From DASZBX01 sp035943635 (lineage in GTDB: Bacteria; Actinomycetota; Actinomycetes; Streptomycetales; Catenulisporaceae): DNA of 64,000 nt. The translations under genes were made by a program, and so were the position numbers. This document shows, piece after piece, positions 15,442 through 25,699 of the stretch. Every line of letters starts with the position of its first letter. Positions within the stretch are counted from its first letter, which is position 1. The stretch spans positions 47,143 through 111,142 of the forward strand of contig DASZBX010000149.1 of the NCBI GenBank assembly GCA_035943635.1, given 5' to 3'. Below the pieces are notes generated by a model, which saw only the letters and a program-made list of their open reading frames with translations, was not told the origin of the DNA and did no database searches.

Positions 15442-17067
15442 TCAGGCGCCCGTCTTCGCGGAGCCCTCGGCCGCGGCCGGCTCCTCCAGGCGGGGGAACA
15501 GGATCTCGCCCTTGGTCACCGTGACGCCCGCGGGCAGCAGGCCCCAGGCCCCGGCGTCCTGCACCCGCTGGGCGGCCAGCGGGCCGAGCACCGGCTCGGC
15601 GCCGAGCGACTCCCACAGCTTGGCCGAGGACTTCGGCATCACCGGGTTCAGCAGCACCGCGACCGCGCGCAGGGACTCCGCGGCGGTGTACAGGATGGTC
15701 TCCAGCCGGGCCCGGGCGGACTCGTCCTTGGCCACCTTCCACGGCTCCTGCTCGGTCAGATAACCGTTGACCAGCTTGACGAAGTCGAACACGGCGCCGA
15801 TCCCGCCCTGGAAGTCCAGCGCGCCGACCTTCCGGTCCGCCTCGGCGACGGCCGTGGCCAGGGCGTCGGCCAGGACCTGCTCGGCCGGGCCGTGCCCGGT
15901 CGCGGCCGGGAGCACCCCACCGCAGTACCGGCCGACCATCGCGGCCACCCGGGAGGCCAGGTTGCCGTAGTCGTTGGCCAGCTCCGAGGTGTACCGGGCG
16001 GACATGTCCTCCCAGGAGAAGGAGCCGTCCTGGCCGAACGGGATCGCGCGCATGAAGTAGTACCGGAACGCGTCGGACCCGAAGTGGTCGGTGATCTGGG
16101 CCGGGGCGATCCCGGTCAGCTTCGACTTGGACATCTTCTCCCCGCCGACCAGCAGCCAGCCGTGGCCGAACACGGTCGTCGGCAGCGGCAGCCCGGCCGC
16201 CATCAGCATGGCCGGCCAGATCACCGCGTGGAAGCGCAGGATGTCCTTGCCGACCAGGTGCACGTCCGCGGGCCAGACCCGGTTGAACCGCTCCTCGTCC
16301 GCGCCGTAGCCGACCGCGGTCGCGTAGTTGAGCAAGGCGTCGATCCACACATACAAGATGTGCTTGCTGTCCCACGGGATCTGGATGCCCCAGTCGAAGG
16401 ACGACCGGGAGATCGACAGGTCCTGCAGGCCCTGCTTGACGAACGCCACCACCTCGTTGCGCGCGGTGGCCGGCTGGACGAACTCCGGATGCGCCTCGTA
16501 GTGCTCCAGCAGCCGCCCGGCGTACTCGGACATCTTGAAGAAGTAGTTCTCCTCGGCCAGGATCTCCACCGGCGTGCCGTGGATCGGGCACAGCTTCGCG
16601 CCGTTCTCCCCGTCCAGCAGGTCCCCGGGCAGCTTGTACTCCTCGCAGCCGACGCAGTACGGGCCCTCGTAGGAGCCCTGATACACCTCGCCGGCGTCGT
16701 ACAGGCGCTGCCAGAACTCCTGCACCCGCTCGGTGTGCCGCGGCTCGGTGGTCCGGATGAAGTCGTCGTTCGCCGCGTCGATCGTCTTCAGGGCCGGCTT
16801 CCAGGCGGCCTCGACCAGGTTGTCGGCCCACTCCTGCGGGCTGACCCCGTTGGCCTGGGCCGTGCGCATGACCTTCTCGCCGTGCTCGTCCGTGCCGGTG
16901 AGGAACCACACGTCCTCGCCGCGCTGCCGGTGCCACCGCGTCAACACGTCACCTGCGGTCGTCGTGTACGCGTGGCCGATGTGGGGCGCGTCGTTGACGT
17001 AATAGATCGGGGTGGTGACGTAGAACACGCTGTTCTGCGAGTCGGAACTGCCGCTGCCTGAAACCAT
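15442..17067 (-). CDS. metG: Methionyl-tRNA synthetase
   Basis: 541 residues. Class I marks: APHIGHAYTTTAGDVLTRW (HIGH) and GGEKMSKSKL (KMSKS). The zinc knuckle is CVGCEEYKLPGDLL followed by LCPIHGTPVE. The anticodon-binding domain covers the last 180 residues; no C-terminal EMAP/Trbp111 domain is present. Probably leaderless: TAAGAT ends 7 nt before the ATG. It heads a metG-tatD transcript. Confidence 0.96.
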   Translation of the reverse strand: MVSGSGSSDSQNSVFYVTTPIYYVNDAPHIGHAYTTTAGDVLTRWHRQRGEDVWFLTGTDEHGEKVMRTAQANGVSPQEWADNLVEAAWKPALKTIDAANDDFIRTTEPRHTERVQEFWQRLYDAGEVYQGSYEGPYCVGCEEYKLPGDLLDGENGAKLCPIHGTPVEILAEENYFFKMSEYAGRLLEHYEAHPEFVQPATARNEVVAFVKQGLQDLSISRSSFDWGIQIPWDSKHILYVWIDALLNYATAVGYGADEERFNRVWPADVHLVGKDILRFHAVIWPAMLMAAGLPLPTTVFGHGWLLVGGEKMSKSKLTGIAPAQITDHFGSDAFRYYFMRAIPFGQDGSFSWEDMSARYTSELANDYGNLASRVAAMVGRYCGGVLPAATGHGPAEQVLADALATAVAEADRKVGALDFQGGIGAVFDFVKLVNGYLTEQEPWKVAKDESARARLETILYTAAESLRAVAVLLNPVMPKSSAKLWESLGAEPVLGPLAAQRVQDAGAWGLLPAGVTVTKGEILFPRLEEPAAAEGSAKTGA

Positions 17068-17074
17068 GCCGTGA

Positions 17075-17080
17075 ATCTTA
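17075..17080 (-). promoter_or_regulatory. -10 box of leaderless metG transcript
   Basis: Minus-strand TAAGAT, 7 nt upstream of the metG ATG (17067), with no ribosome site in the gap. Confidence 0.55.
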
Positions 17081-17098
17081 CCGGTTCGTGCTACTTGC

Positions 17099-17977
17099 TC
17101 ACCCGGCCTTTTTCGCCCCCACCACGGCGTCGAACACGGTCCGCTTCGGCAGCCCGGTCTGCGCGGCCACCTCCGCGATCGCGGTCTTGCGGTGCTCCCC
17201 GGCCGCCTCCCGCCGGGCGACCAGCTCGGCCAGGTCCCCGGCCGAGGGCTCGGGCCGCTCGCCCGCCGCCGCCCCGGACACCACCACCGTGATCTCCCCG
17301 CGCACCCCGTCCAGGGCCCAGGCGGCCAGCTCGGCCAGGGTGCCGCGGCGCACCTCCTCGTAGGTCTTGGTCAGCTCCCGGCAGACCGCGGCCGGCCGGG
17401 CCGGGCCGAACGCCTCCGGCCCGGCCATCGCGGCCAGCGTCTCGGCCAACCGGTGCGGGGACTCGAAGAACACCATCGTCCGCGGCTCCGCGGCCAGCGC
17501 GCCGAACACCTTGGCCCGCTCGGCCGGCCGGCGCGGGGCGAACCCCTCGAAGCAGAACCGGTCCACCGGCAGCCCGGACAGGGCCAGCGCGGTCAGCACG
17601 GCCGAGGGCCCGGGCACCGCGGTCACCGTGATCCCGGCCGCCACCGCGGCCGCCACCAGCCGGTAGCCGGGGTCGGACACCGACGGCATCCCGGCGTCGG
17701 TCACCAGCACCAGCCGGGCCCCCTCGACCAGCCGGGCCACCAGATCCGGGGTGCGCGCGGCCTCGTTGGCCTCGAAGTAGGACACGACCCGGCCCTTGGG
17801 CACGACCCCCAGCTCCTGCATCAGCCGGCGCAGCCTGCGGGTGTCCTCGGCCGCGATCACGTCCGCTCCGGCCAGTTCCTCGGCCAGTCGCGGCGGGGCG
17901 TCCCGGACCTCGCCGATCGGCGTGCCGGCCAGGACGAGCACGCCTGAACCGGCGGTAATTGTTTCGGTGCGATTCAC
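17099..17977 (-). CDS. rsmI: 16S rRNA (cytidine(1402)-2'-O)-methyltransferase RsmI
   Basis: 292 residues, tetrapyrrole-methylase fold. VLVLAGTPIGEVRDAPPR, IAAEDTRRLRRLM, LVTDAGMPSVSDPG (the SAM-binding loop) and TVFDAVVGAKKAG at the C-terminus identify it. It methylates the 2'-OH of C1402 in the ribosomal P site. The GTG start at 17977 is 47 nt from the divergent O-mannosyltransferase start, an arrangement conserved in actinobacteria. Confidence 0.95.
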   Translation of the reverse strand: MNRTETITAGSGVLVLAGTPIGEVRDAPPRLAEELAGADVIAAEDTRRLRRLMQELGVVPKGRVVSYFEANEAARTPDLVARLVEGARLVLVTDAGMPSVSDPGYRLVAAAVAAGITVTAVPGPSAVLTALALSGLPVDRFCFEGFAPRRPAERAKVFGALAAEPRTMVFFESPHRLAETLAAMAGPEAFGPARPAAVCRELTKTYEEVRRGTLAELAAWALDGVRGEITVVVSGAAAGERPEPSAGDLAELVARREAAGEHRKTAIAEVAAQTGLPKRTVFDAVVGAKKAG

Positions 17978-18024
17978 GATTCACCAGTCTCCCCTGCTGC
18001 GGTCGGCACCGCATACTCCGTACG

Positions 18025-19896
18025 ATGTCCCGCGTGAGCAGCGACGTGCGCAGCACCCAGGAGTCAGACGGCCGTTCCCCCGACGCGGCGGCCGATCCCG
18101 GACCGCACCTGACCGGCGAGGACGGGCACGACGCCGCGCAGGAGCCCGAGCTGCCCGGATCCGGGACGCCCGGCGCCGCCGGCACCCTGGACGCGGCCGG
18201 CCTGCCCAACGACCCGCTGGTCCCGGCCCGCCGCCGGCCGCGCCTGGGCTGGGAGCGCGGCCGCAGCTGGATGCGCCCGACCGAGACCCCGTTCCCGCCG
18301 GCCCGGTCCGCGGTCCGCGAACGCCTGGTGCCCTCGTTCTACCCCGAGTTCTTCCGCGGGGCCGGCTGGATCCTGCCGCTGCTGGTCACCCTGGTCGGCG
18401 GGTTCATGCGGTTCTGGAACATCGGCTCGCCCCGGCAGGTCATCTTCGACGAGACCTACTACGCCAAAGACGGCTGGTCGATGTGGGTCTACGGCTGGGA
18501 GCACAACTGGCAGCCCTCGGCCACCGCCGACCCGGCGGTGGCCGGCAGCGGCACCGGCCTCGGCCAGAACGGCGTGGCCAAGTTCGCCAACGGCCCCGAG
18601 TACGTGGTGCACCCGCCGTTCGGCAAGTGGATCATCGGCGCCGGGGAGAAGGCCTACGGCCTGAACCCGGCCGGCTGGCGGGTGATGGAGGCCCTGCTCG
18701 GCACGATCGCGATCTACATCCTGGCCCGCACCGCCCGCCGGATGTTCCGCTCCACCCTGCTCGGCTGCGTGGCCGGGCTCTTCCTCGCCTTCGACGGCCT
18801 GGCCTTCGTGATGGCCCGCACCGCGCTGCTCGACGGACTGCTGATGTTCTGGGTCCTGGCCGGGTTCTCCTGCCTGGTGGTGGACCGGGACAAGACCCGG
18901 GCCCGGTTCGCCGACTGGCGCGAGGCGCACGGCACCGAGCTGCTCGCCCCGCGCGACTTCGGCCCCAAACTGGGCATCCGGCCGTGGCGGCTGCTCGGCG
19001 GCCTGTGCCTGGGCCTGGCCGCGGCCACCAAGTGGAACGGCGTCGCCTTCTGCGCCGGGTTCATGCTGCTGAGCGTGCTGTGGGACATGGGCGCGCGCCG
19101 GGCCGTGGGCGTGCGCTGGCCGCTGCTCGCGGTGACCCTGCGCGACCTGCTCTGGGCGGTGATCTCCCTGCCGGTGCTGATGCTGGTCACCTTCGTGTCC
19201 TCCTACGCCGGCTGGATCTTCGACACCTCCGACGGCGGCGGCTACGACCGGTTCTGGGCCAACTCCAACCCGTCGAACTTCTGGCCCACCTGGGCCGACC
19301 CGTTCCGCTCCCTGTGGAACTACGTCTACCAGCAGTACCAGTTCAACGCGAACCTCCAGTCCCCGCACCCCTACCAGTCGAACCCGTGGTCCTGGCTGGT
19401 GATGGGCCGGCCGGTCGCGTTCTACTACTGCGGGGACCCCAAGCCCGGCGTGGTCTGCCCGGTCGGCGGCGCCGCCAACGGCTCCTCGCAGGAGGTCCTG
19501 GCCCTGGGCAACCCGCTGCTGTGGTGGATCGCCACCGCCGGGATCCTGTTCCTGCTCTGGCGCTGGATCGCCCGCCGGGACTGGCGGGCCGGGGCGATCC
19601 TGTGCGGGATCGCCTGGGGCATCGGGCTGTGGCTGCACTACGCCGAGCGCACCATCTTCTCCTTCTACGCCGTCTCCTTCGCACCGTTCATGTGCCTGTC
19701 CGCCACGATGGTGGTCGGCGCGATCCTCGGCCGGGCCGACGCGTCCGCGATCCGCAGATCCTGGGGCGCGGCCACCGCCGGGACGATCGTGGTCGCGGTG
19801 GTCGCCCTGTTCATCTACTTCTACCCGATCTACACCGGGCAGACGATCAGCTACACGGACTGGTCGAACCACATGTGGTTCCAATCCTGGATCTGA
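18025..19896 (+). CDS. pmt: Dolichyl/polyprenyl-phosphate-mannose protein O-mannosyltransferase (Pmt)
   Basis: 623 residues, GT39/PMT family. After a disordered Asp/Gly/Pro-rich cytosolic N-terminus of about 110 residues comes the first membrane helix and the catalytic-loop motif VIFDETYYAKDGWS with the conserved Asp-Glu pair. Around ten more helices follow, with ALLDGLLMF and HPPFGKWIIG typical of the family. It transfers mannose from polyprenyl-phosphate-mannose to secreted proteins at the membrane. The ATG at 18025 has CATACT 7 nt upstream, so it may be leaderless; GTG 18034 is an alternative. Two GDP-mannose supply genes occur later in the window (43990, 56375). Confidence 0.93.
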   Translation: MSRVSSDVRSTQESDGRSPDAAADPGPHLTGEDGHDAAQEPELPGSGTPGAAGTLDAAGLPNDPLVPARRRPRLGWERGRSWMRPTETPFPPARSAVRERLVPSFYPEFFRGAGWILPLLVTLVGGFMRFWNIGSPRQVIFDETYYAKDGWSMWVYGWEHNWQPSATADPAVAGSGTGLGQNGVAKFANGPEYVVHPPFGKWIIGAGEKAYGLNPAGWRVMEALLGTIAIYILARTARRMFRSTLLGCVAGLFLAFDGLAFVMARTALLDGLLMFWVLAGFSCLVVDRDKTRARFADWREAHGTELLAPRDFGPKLGIRPWRLLGGLCLGLAAATKWNGVAFCAGFMLLSVLWDMGARRAVGVRWPLLAVTLRDLLWAVISLPVLMLVTFVSSYAGWIFDTSDGGGYDRFWANSNPSNFWPTWADPFRSLWNYVYQQYQFNANLQSPHPYQSNPWSWLVMGRPVAFYYCGDPKPGVVCPVGGAANGSSQEVLALGNPLLWWIATAGILFLLWRWIARRDWRAGAILCGIAWGIGLWLHYAERTIFSFYAVSFAPFMCLSATMVVGAILGRADASAIRRSWGAATAGTIVVAVVALFIYFYPIYTGQTISYTDWSNHMWFQSWI

Positions 19897-19914
19897 GAAG
19901 GCCTGCGGGCCGGG

Positions 19915-19920
19915 TACCGT
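19915..19920 (+). promoter_or_regulatory. -10 box of leaderless ABC-F transcript
   Basis: TACCGT, 6 nt before GTG 19927; the gap holds no ribosome site. Confidence 0.5.
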
Positions 19921-19926
19921 AGTGCC

Positions 19927-21819
<1,893 letters not shown>

Positions 21820-22125
21820 CCGTCGGCGGCGCCGGCCGAGCCGCGCGCCGGTGCACGTGGTCGAATGCTCCCGGCGCGGGAGTGTTCTGATTCGGCGGCC
21901 GCGTTCCCGGTTCCCGAGCGGGCGGCGCGTGCGACCGGCGCTCGTCGCGGGCCGCCCGGCGCCCGCGCCCGACTCCGCCCCGGGCGGAATCGCGGCCGTG
22001 TCTGCGGATGCGCCATCCGAGTGATAACGCCTGATTCCGGCGACGGCACGCCGACGCCCGGCATATCCTCGTCAGTCAACGGGGCCGGCGGTGGGAGCCG
22101 GCCCGACGGGGATCGGGGGACGGCC
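21820..22125. other. Gap between ABC-F and LuxR-type gene
   Basis: No gene supported. A small hairpin (CTCCCG / CGGGAG around GCG, 21868-21882) followed by TGTTCTGATT may terminate the ABC-F transcript. The last 100 nt, with GCATATCCTC at about 22060, probably carry the promoter of the next gene. Confidence 0.4.
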
Positions 22126-22410
22126 ATGGCCGTGCTGTGCACAGCGGGCGCACCGGCGCTCACACCACACGAACGCGAGGCCTTCGCGGCCCGGCTGACC
22201 GCGCGCGAACTCGAGGTCTTCGGGCAGCTGGCGGCCGGCCGGGACCGGCGCGGGATCGCCCGGGGGCTCGGCCTCTCGCCGCACACGGTCCGCACCCACA
22301 TCCAGAAGATCTTCGTCAAGCTCGACGTGCACAGCGTGATCGAGGCGCTCGCCCTGCTCCGGGCGGTCGGCCAGCCCGGTCAGCCGGGCACCCGCTCCGC
22401 GCCGGTGTAG
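22126..22410 (+). CDS. Small LuxR-type helix-turn-helix protein
   Basis: 94 residues consisting almost only of a LuxR/NarL helix-turn-helix: LTARELEVFGQLAAGRDRRGIARGLGLSPHTVRTHIQKIFVKLDVHSVIEALAL. There is no receiver or sensor domain, so it resembles stand-alone regulators. ATG 22126 has GGGGGA 5 nt upstream. The C-terminal 31 nt overlap the 3' end of fdhD on the opposite strand. The target is unknown; the tail-to-tail overlap suggests antisense interference with fdhD but does not prove a link. Confidence 0.85.
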   Translation: MAVLCTAGAPALTPHEREAFAARLTARELEVFGQLAAGRDRRGIARGLGLSPHTVRTHIQKIFVKLDVHSVIEALALLRAVGQPGQPGTRSAPV

Positions 22411-23198
22411 ACCGTGGCCCGGCCGCCGCGGACGAACCCGGCCAGGGTCAGCCCGGCCGAGCCGGCCAGCTCGACCGCGAGCGAGGAGGGCGCGGAGACC
22501 GCCGCGAGCACCGGCAGGCCCGCCGCGGCGGCCTTCTGCACGAGTTCGAACGAGGCCCGGCCGCTGACCGCCAGCAGCGTCCCGCGCAGCGGCAGACGGC
22601 CCTCCCGCAGCGCCCAGCCGACCACCTTGTCCACGGCGTTGTGCCGGCCCACGTCCTCGCGGATGCACAGCAGCTCGCCGGCCGGGGTGAACAGGCCGGC
22701 CGCGTGCAGGCCGCCGGTCTGTTCGAACAACCGCTGTCCGGCCCGCAGCGCGTCGGGCAGGGCGCACAGGATCTCCGGGGTCACCCGGACCGGGTCGTCC
22801 GCGACGCTCCAGTGGGTGTTCGCGTGCACCGCCTCGATCGAGGACTTTCCGCAGACCCCGCAGGCGCTGGTGGTGTAGGAGTTGCGCTGCAGGGACCGGC
22901 CGGGCGGCTGCACGCCGGGGGCCAAGTCGATGTCCAGCACGTTGTAGGTGTTCGGGGTGCCCGCGTCCCCGCAGAAGCGCATGCGCGCCAGGTGGTCGGG
23001 GCTGCGGACCACGCCCTCGCCGACCAGGTAGCCGGCCGCGAGGTCGAAGTCGTCGCCGGGGGTGCGCATCGTCACCGCGAGCGGCTCCCCGCCGATCCGC
23101 AGTTCGAGCGGCTCCTCCACCACGAGGGTGTCGCGGCTCTTCGCGGCCGCGCCGGCCTGCCAGCGGACGACCGGGACACGTTGGACGTTCCTGCTCAT
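22380..23198 (-). CDS. fdhD: Formate dehydrogenase accessory sulfurtransferase FdhD
   Basis: 272 residues. The catalytic CxxC is in TTSACGVCGKSSIE; other family marks are HAAGLF, REDVGRHNAVDKVVGWAL and VSGRASFELVQKAA. FdhD passes sulfur from IscS to the molybdenum cofactor of formate dehydrogenase. No formate dehydrogenase is in the window, so it serves one elsewhere. ATG 23198 is chosen because GAGG lies 9 nt upstream; ATG 23207 is an in-frame alternative. It converges with the LuxR-type gene and overlaps it by 31 nt. Confidence 0.93.
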   Translation of the reverse strand: MSRNVQRVPVVRWQAGAAAKSRDTLVVEEPLELRIGGEPLAVTMRTPGDDFDLAAGYLVGEGVVRSPDHLARMRFCGDAGTPNTYNVLDIDLAPGVQPPGRSLQRNSYTTSACGVCGKSSIEAVHANTHWSVADDPVRVTPEILCALPDALRAGQRLFEQTGGLHAAGLFTPAGELLCIREDVGRHNAVDKVVGWALREGRLPLRGTLLAVSGRASFELVQKAAAAGLPVLAAVSAPSSLAVELAGSAGLTLAGFVRGGRATVYTGAERVPG

Positions 23199-23283
23199 GA
23201 CCGCCATCCTCGCCCATCTCGGCGGCGGGGCAAAGCCCGCCGGATCCCGGACCGGGACCCGGCGGGAGACGCGGCGCGGGGGA

Positions 23284-23487
23284 CTACAGCGGGCGCACGC
23301 GCTCGGCCTGCGGGCCCTTCGGACCCTGGGTGACGTCGAACTCGACCCGCTGGTTCTCGTCGAGCGAACGGTAGCCGTTCGAGTCGATGGCCGTGAAGTG
23401 GACGAAGACGTCGGCGCCGCCGTCGTCCTGCTGGATGAAGCCGTAGCCCTTCTCAGCGTTGAACCACTTGACCGTACCGGAAGCCAT
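23284..23487 (-). CDS. Cold-shock domain protein (CspA-like)
   Basis: 67 residues, one cold-shock domain. RNP1 KGYGFIQ and RNP2 VFVHF are intact, in MASGTVKWFNAEKGYGFI. Such proteins bind single-stranded RNA/DNA and melt RNA structure. AGGAG lies 4 nt before the ATG. The leader is long: the next possible promoter lies beyond the inverted repeat at 23621-23646, which may be part of a structured 5' UTR, as is usual for csp genes. Confidence 0.95.
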   Translation of the reverse strand: MASGTVKWFNAEKGYGFIQQDDGGADVFVHFTAIDSNGYRSLDENQRVEFDVTQGPKGPQAERVRPL

Positions 23488-23620
23488 TTTTCTCCTAGAG
23501 GACAGAAGGGGGGGATTGTCGGACGGGCGTCACCACGCCTGATGGATCGCCCGGGGTCGCTTTCCGTGGATCGCCCCGCTTGCTCGGCCCGAGAAGGAGA
23601 GGACGGCCGCAAACACGAAA

Positions 23621-23646
23621 GCCCGCGGCCGTGTACTCCCGCGGGC
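23621..23646 (-). promoter_or_regulatory. Inverted repeat in the cspA-like 5' leader region
   Basis: Arms GCCCGCGG (23621-23628) and CCGCGGGC (23639-23646) with a 10-nt loop, followed on the minus strand by TTTCGTGTTT. It lies 134 nt upstream of the cold-shock start. It could be an attenuator or terminator in the leader, or the end of an unseen transcript. Confidence 0.5.
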
Positions 23647-23781
23647 GTTCTACGAAGGCATGGGGAACAACTTCAGCTGCAACCACGGTCACCCTAACAC
23701 GGACCCGGGCGGGCTGTCCGTCCGTCGATCGGGTGATTCCGGCAGGTCGAAAATCCGATGCGGGTAATGGGTGTGAAGGCC

Positions 23782-23787
23782 TATGGT
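23782..23787 (+). promoter_or_regulatory. -10 box of leaderless ABC exporter transcript
   Basis: TATGGT, 7 nt before ATG 23795. This spacing favours 23795 over the in-frame ATG 23783, which overlaps the hexamer. Confidence 0.45.
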
Positions 23788-23794
23788 CCGTACT

Positions 23795-25699
23795 ATGCCG
23801 AACTCCGTGTCTCCTTCCACAAGCACGTCCCGGCACACTTTCGCCTCCCTGTGGCGCCTGCGCCGCTATGTGCGCCCGTACCGCTGGCAGATGCTCGCGA
23901 TGTTCGTGGTGGCACTGGGATCCAGCCTCATCGCCGTGGCTGTGCCACTGCTCACCAAAGCAGTGATCGATGGTCCGGTGCGCAGCGGGGACCGGGCCGG
24001 GCTCTGGGAGCTGGGCGGCTACGCGCTGGCCTTCGGACTGGCCGAGGCGGCCCTGATCCTGACCCGGCGGCTGACCCTGGCCCGCAGCGCGCTCGGGATC
24101 GAGAAGGACCTGCGCGGCCAGCTCTATCAGCACCTTCAGTCACTCGACGTCGGCTTCCACGACACCTGGCAGTCCGGCCAGCTGGTCTCCCGGATGACCA
24201 GCGACATCTCCGCGATCCGGCGCTTCCTCGGCTTCGCCCTGATCTTCCTGGTGGTCAACACGATCACCTTCCTGGTGGTCGGCGCGCTGCTGGTCGCGAT
24301 CGACCCGCTGCTCGGCGCCCTGATCGGCGCGCTGGCCGTGCCGCTGAGCTACCTGACCTTCCGCTACGAACGCACCTACCGCCGGCAGATCCGCGCGGTC
24401 CAGGACCAGCAGGGCGAGGTGGCCACCGACGTGGAGGAGTCCGCGGTCGGCATCCGGGCGCTGAAGTCCTTCGGCCGGGGCGGATACGCCGCCGGGCGCT
24501 ACGACGCCAAGGCCGTGCATCTGCGTACCCTGCAACTGGTCCAGATCCGCACCCTGGCCCAGGTCTGGGCCGTGATCATCGCCCAGCCGCAGGCCGTGCT
24601 GAGCCTGGTGGTGCTCGGCGGCGCGGTCGCCGTGCACAGCGGGGTGCTGAGCCTGGGCACCCTGGTCGCGTTCATCTCCCTCTACCTGCTCCTGGTCTGG
24701 CCGATCGAGTCGATGGGCTGGCTGCTGGCCGCCTCCCAGGAGGCCAACACCGCGGCCGAACGCATCTTCGAGGTGCTGGACACGGTGCCCGCGATCCGCA
24801 CGGTCGCGGAGCGGGACGAGCCGGCGTCCCCGGCCGCGGCGCCGACGGTCCGGGCGCGCACGGTCGACGCCCCGGTCGACGCCCCGGTCGACGCCCCGGA
24901 CGCCGCCCCGGCCGAGCCCGGGCCGGACCCCGGCACGCTGGTCTTCGAGCACGTCTCGTTCACCTACCCGGGCTCGGACCGGCCGATCCTGACCGACCTG
25001 AACCTCGACCTGGCCGCCGGCGAGACGGTGGCCGTGGTCGGGCCGACCGGTTGCGGCAAGACGACGCTGACCGCCCTGGTGCCCCGGCTCTACGACGTGA
25101 CCGGCGGCCGGATCCTGGTCGGCGGGCAGGACGTGCGCCGGATTCCGCTGGACCGGCTGCGCTCGACCGTGGCCTGTGCCTTCGAGGAGCCGACCCTGTT
25201 CTCGGCCAGCGTCCGGGAGAACCTGCTGCTCGGCCGGCCCGAGGCCGACGGGCAGCAGATCGACGAGGCGCTGCGGATCGCCCAGGCCGGTTTCGTGCTG
25301 GACCTGCCCTGGGGCCTGGACACCCGGGTCGGCGAGCAGGGCCTGTCCCTGTCCGGCGGGCAGCGCCAACGCCTGGCCCTGGCCCGCGCGGTGCTCGGCC
25401 GGCCCCGGATCCTGGTGCTCGACGACCCGCTGTCCGCGCTCGACATCCACACCGAGGGCCTGGTCGAGGCGGCGCTGCGCTCGGTCCTGGGCGCCACCAC
25501 CGGGCTGGTGGTGGCGCACCGCGCCTCCACGGTCCTGCTGGCCGACCGGGTGGCCCTGCTCGGCCCGGCCCCCGCCGCCGACGGGCGGCCGGGCGGGTTC
25601 ACCGTGACCGCCGTCGGCACCCACCGCGAACTGCTGGACACCAGTGCGCAGTACCGCTCCCTGCTATCCCAGAGTTCAGATTTGGAGCCCGCCAGATGA
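23795..25699 (+). CDS. ABC exporter subunit with degenerate nucleotide site
   Basis: 634 residues: six-helix exporter domain (about 25-310), a Val-Asp-Ala-Pro repeat linker (about 355-370), then the ATPase domain. Walker A is GPTGCGKTT and the signature LSGGQRQRLALARAVL, but Walker B reads ILVLDDPLSALD, with Asp where the catalytic Glu belongs, and the Q-loop Gln is Glu (AFEEPTLFS). The H-loop His is kept (VVAHRAS). This is the pattern of the non-hydrolysing half of heterodimeric exporters. The stop overlaps the next ATG (ATGA), so the two halves are made together. Substrate unknown; multidrug or lipid export is typical. Confidence 0.92.
   Translation: MPNSVSPSTSTSRHTFASLWRLRRYVRPYRWQMLAMFVVALGSSLIAVAVPLLTKAVIDGPVRSGDRAGLWELGGYALAFGLAEAALILTRRLTLARSALGIEKDLRGQLYQHLQSLDVGFHDTWQSGQLVSRMTSDISAIRRFLGFALIFLVVNTITFLVVGALLVAIDPLLGALIGALAVPLSYLTFRYERTYRRQIRAVQDQQGEVATDVEESAVGIRALKSFGRGGYAAGRYDAKAVHLRTLQLVQIRTLAQVWAVIIAQPQAVLSLVVLGGAVAVHSGVLSLGTLVAFISLYLLLVWPIESMGWLLAASQEANTAAERIFEVLDTVPAIRTVAERDEPASPAAAPTVRARTVDAPVDAPVDAPDAAPAEPGPDPGTLVFEHVSFTYPGSDRPILTDLNLDLAAGETVAVVGPTGCGKTTLTALVPRLYDVTGGRILVGGQDVRRIPLDRLRSTVACAFEEPTLFSASVRENLLLGRPEADGQQIDEALRIAQAGFVLDLPWGLDTRVGEQGLSLSGGQRQRLALARAVLGRPRILVLDDPLSALDIHTEGLVEAALRSVLGATTGLVVAHRASTVLLADRVALLGPAPAADGRPGGFTVTAVGTHRELLDTSAQYRSLLSQSSDLEPAR

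Noticed and set aside
23207..23217. Upstream starts for fdhD at 23207 and a nearby CAT at 23215-23217
   Set aside because: The second is out of frame; the first has GAGG directly touching the start, whereas 23198 has correct spacing.
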